Shown one piece after another: positions 4,786 to 5,630 of a DNA stretch of 5,630 nt (position 1 is its first letter; every line of letters starts with the position of its first letter). Source of the stretch: an uncultured Clostridium sp. (GTDB taxonomy: Bacteria; Bacillota; Clostridia; Oscillospirales; Acutalibacteraceae). Both the position numbers and the translations under genes were made by a program. The notes beneath the pieces are model-generated. The model did no database searches. It saw only the letters and a list, made by a program, of their open reading frames with translations, and was not told the DNA's origin. The DNA is taken from assembly GCA_900547915.1 (NCBI GenBank), contig URIN01000113.1, positions 1-5,630 of the forward strand. Reading direction: 5' to 3'.

Positions 4786-5630
4786 TCAGCCGCCGTACTC
4801 AATCATTTTATCAATACAGCGCCTTGCTCTGTTCATAATATCACTGTCAAGCTCTATCTCCTCGCCGTCTTTACCCGTACAGCAGAGATAAACCTCCGGC
4901 AGGGTGGTCAGGCGCATATTTTCACAGATAAGTTCTTTTGAAACAGGGTAAAATCTTTTACCCGGGCAGTCAAACTGCAAATGGGAAACGATACTGTTTT
5001 CCGTGCCGATAATAAACTCGGCGGCATCGCTGTTTTTGGCATACTGCATAATGCCCGCAGTTGAGCCTACATAATCGGCAAGCGATGTAACCTCCGGTTT
5101 ACATTCGGGGTGCACAAGGAAAAGAGCGTTCGGGTGAGACGCTTTTGCGGACAAAACGTCCTCTTTTGTAATCTTTGCGTGCTCGGGGCAGCCGCCCTGC
5201 ATAAGTATGATATTTTTATCGGGGCAGTTTGCCGCAACGAATGAACCCAAATTTATATCGGGTACAAAAATAACGTCTTTTTGCTCAAGCGCAGACACTA
5301 CTTTTACGGCGCAGGACGATGTTACGCAGACATCGCTCACTGCTTTAAGTTCTGCCGTGGTATTCACATAAGCCGCAACCGCCGCCTGAGGATATTTTTC
5401 TCTGAGCGCAAGAATATCGGACGGTGTGAACTGCTCCGCCATGGGACATCCCGCCTGAGGATGCGAAAGTATTACACGCTTTTCGGGTGAAAGTATTTTG
5501 CACGTTTCCGCCATAAAGCGCACGCCGCACATAAGCACGGTTTTGTTTGCCACGCTTTTTGCCTTTACGGACAAAGCATAGGAATCGCCCGTAAAATCAG
5601 CCACCTCGCATACCTCACGCGGCTCATAGG
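4786..5630 (-). CDS. nadA: Quinolinate synthase A, 5' end beyond the window
   Basis: This [4Fe-4S] enzyme condenses iminoaspartate with dihydroxyacetone phosphate to give quinolinate in NAD synthesis. The frame stays open to the window edge: before the GTG at 5604 it reads YEPREVCEV and then ADFTGDSYALS, matching the NadA HNY...ADFxGDS region. That GTG is therefore an internal valine, and about 25-30 N-terminal residues lie outside. Numbering from that valine, the three conserved cluster cysteines are C93 (VCVTSS), C168 (HPECKPEV) and C227 (ICENM). Other motifs are PDINLGSF (115-122), GSTAGI (180-185) and GTENSI (200-205). An extra cysteine, C98, stands where many homologues have Asn (TSSNA); C241 and C242 are adjacent near the end. 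nadB and nadC often accompany nadA and could lie upstream, unseen. Confidence 0.96.
   Translation of the reverse strand, partial: YEPREVCEVADFTGDSYALSVKAKSVANKTVLMCGVRFMAETCKILSPEKRVILSHPQAGCPMAEQFTPSDILALREKYPQAAVAAYVNTTAELKAVSDVCVTSSCAVKVVSALEQKDVIFVPDINLGSFVAANCPDKNIILMQGGCPEHAKITKEDVLSAKASHPNALFLVHPECKPEVTSLADYVGSTAGIMQYAKNSDAAEFIIGTENSIVSHLQFDCPGKRFYPVSKELICENMRLTTLPEVYLCCTGKDGEEIELDSDIMNRARRCIDKMIEYGG

Noticed and set aside
5602..5604. GTG at 5604 as the nadA start
   Set aside because: The frame continues upstream to the window edge with NadA-like residues (YEPREVCEV), so this is an internal valine.

Overview
The window looks like a moderate-GC Firmicute chromosome fragment, most plausibly an uncultured gut Clostridia (Eubacteriales). 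The grounds are AAGGAGG-type ribosome binding sites, a PadR gene with a small HAAS-like membrane partner, a VanZ-like protein, and clostridial-type CysK, TrmB, MnmA and NadA. It is one end of a short-read assembly: bases 1-46 are not biological. They are the tail of an Illumina P5 primer, an 8-base i5 index and the Nextera read-1 transposon end. The genome starts at about base 47, inside cysK.

Layout. (1) 48-884, plus strand: cysK without its N-terminus, the only rightward gene. (2) 895-922: a hairpin with A and T tracts on either side, acting as a terminator for cysK and for the converging operon. (3) 2188-935, minus strand: a compact operon with a near-consensus promoter and strong ribosome binding site. 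Its order is padR regulator, then a small single-pass membrane protein with a HAAS/DUF1700-like cytosolic helical domain, then a small exported protein of unknown function. Genes 1 and 2 overlap by 53 nt and genes 2 and 3 by 4 nt, so translation is probably coupled. (4) 2227-2440: a gap of about 310 bases between annotated genes. It holds a terminator, a 19-codon ORF with an excellent ribosome binding site, and an 11-bp perfect inverted repeat that overlaps that site. (5) 5630-2441, minus strand: nadA (start beyond the window), mnmA, trmB and a VanZ-like gene, 23-66 nt apart. These are probably one transcript, and the 19-codon ORF and the 2227-2254 terminator may form its end.

How the genes work together. 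Region 5 is mostly housekeeping: quinolinate synthesis for NAD, tRNA wobble-uridine 2-thiolation and tRNA m7G46 methylation, with an integral membrane protein of unclear role. Region 3 looks like a self-regulated envelope module in which PadR controls its own operon. The novelty candidates are the 19-aa peptide with its leader hairpin, the operator-like dyad inside the padR promoter, and the uncharacterised secreted protein. No RNA genes, insertion sequences, CRISPR arrays or phage genes were seen.
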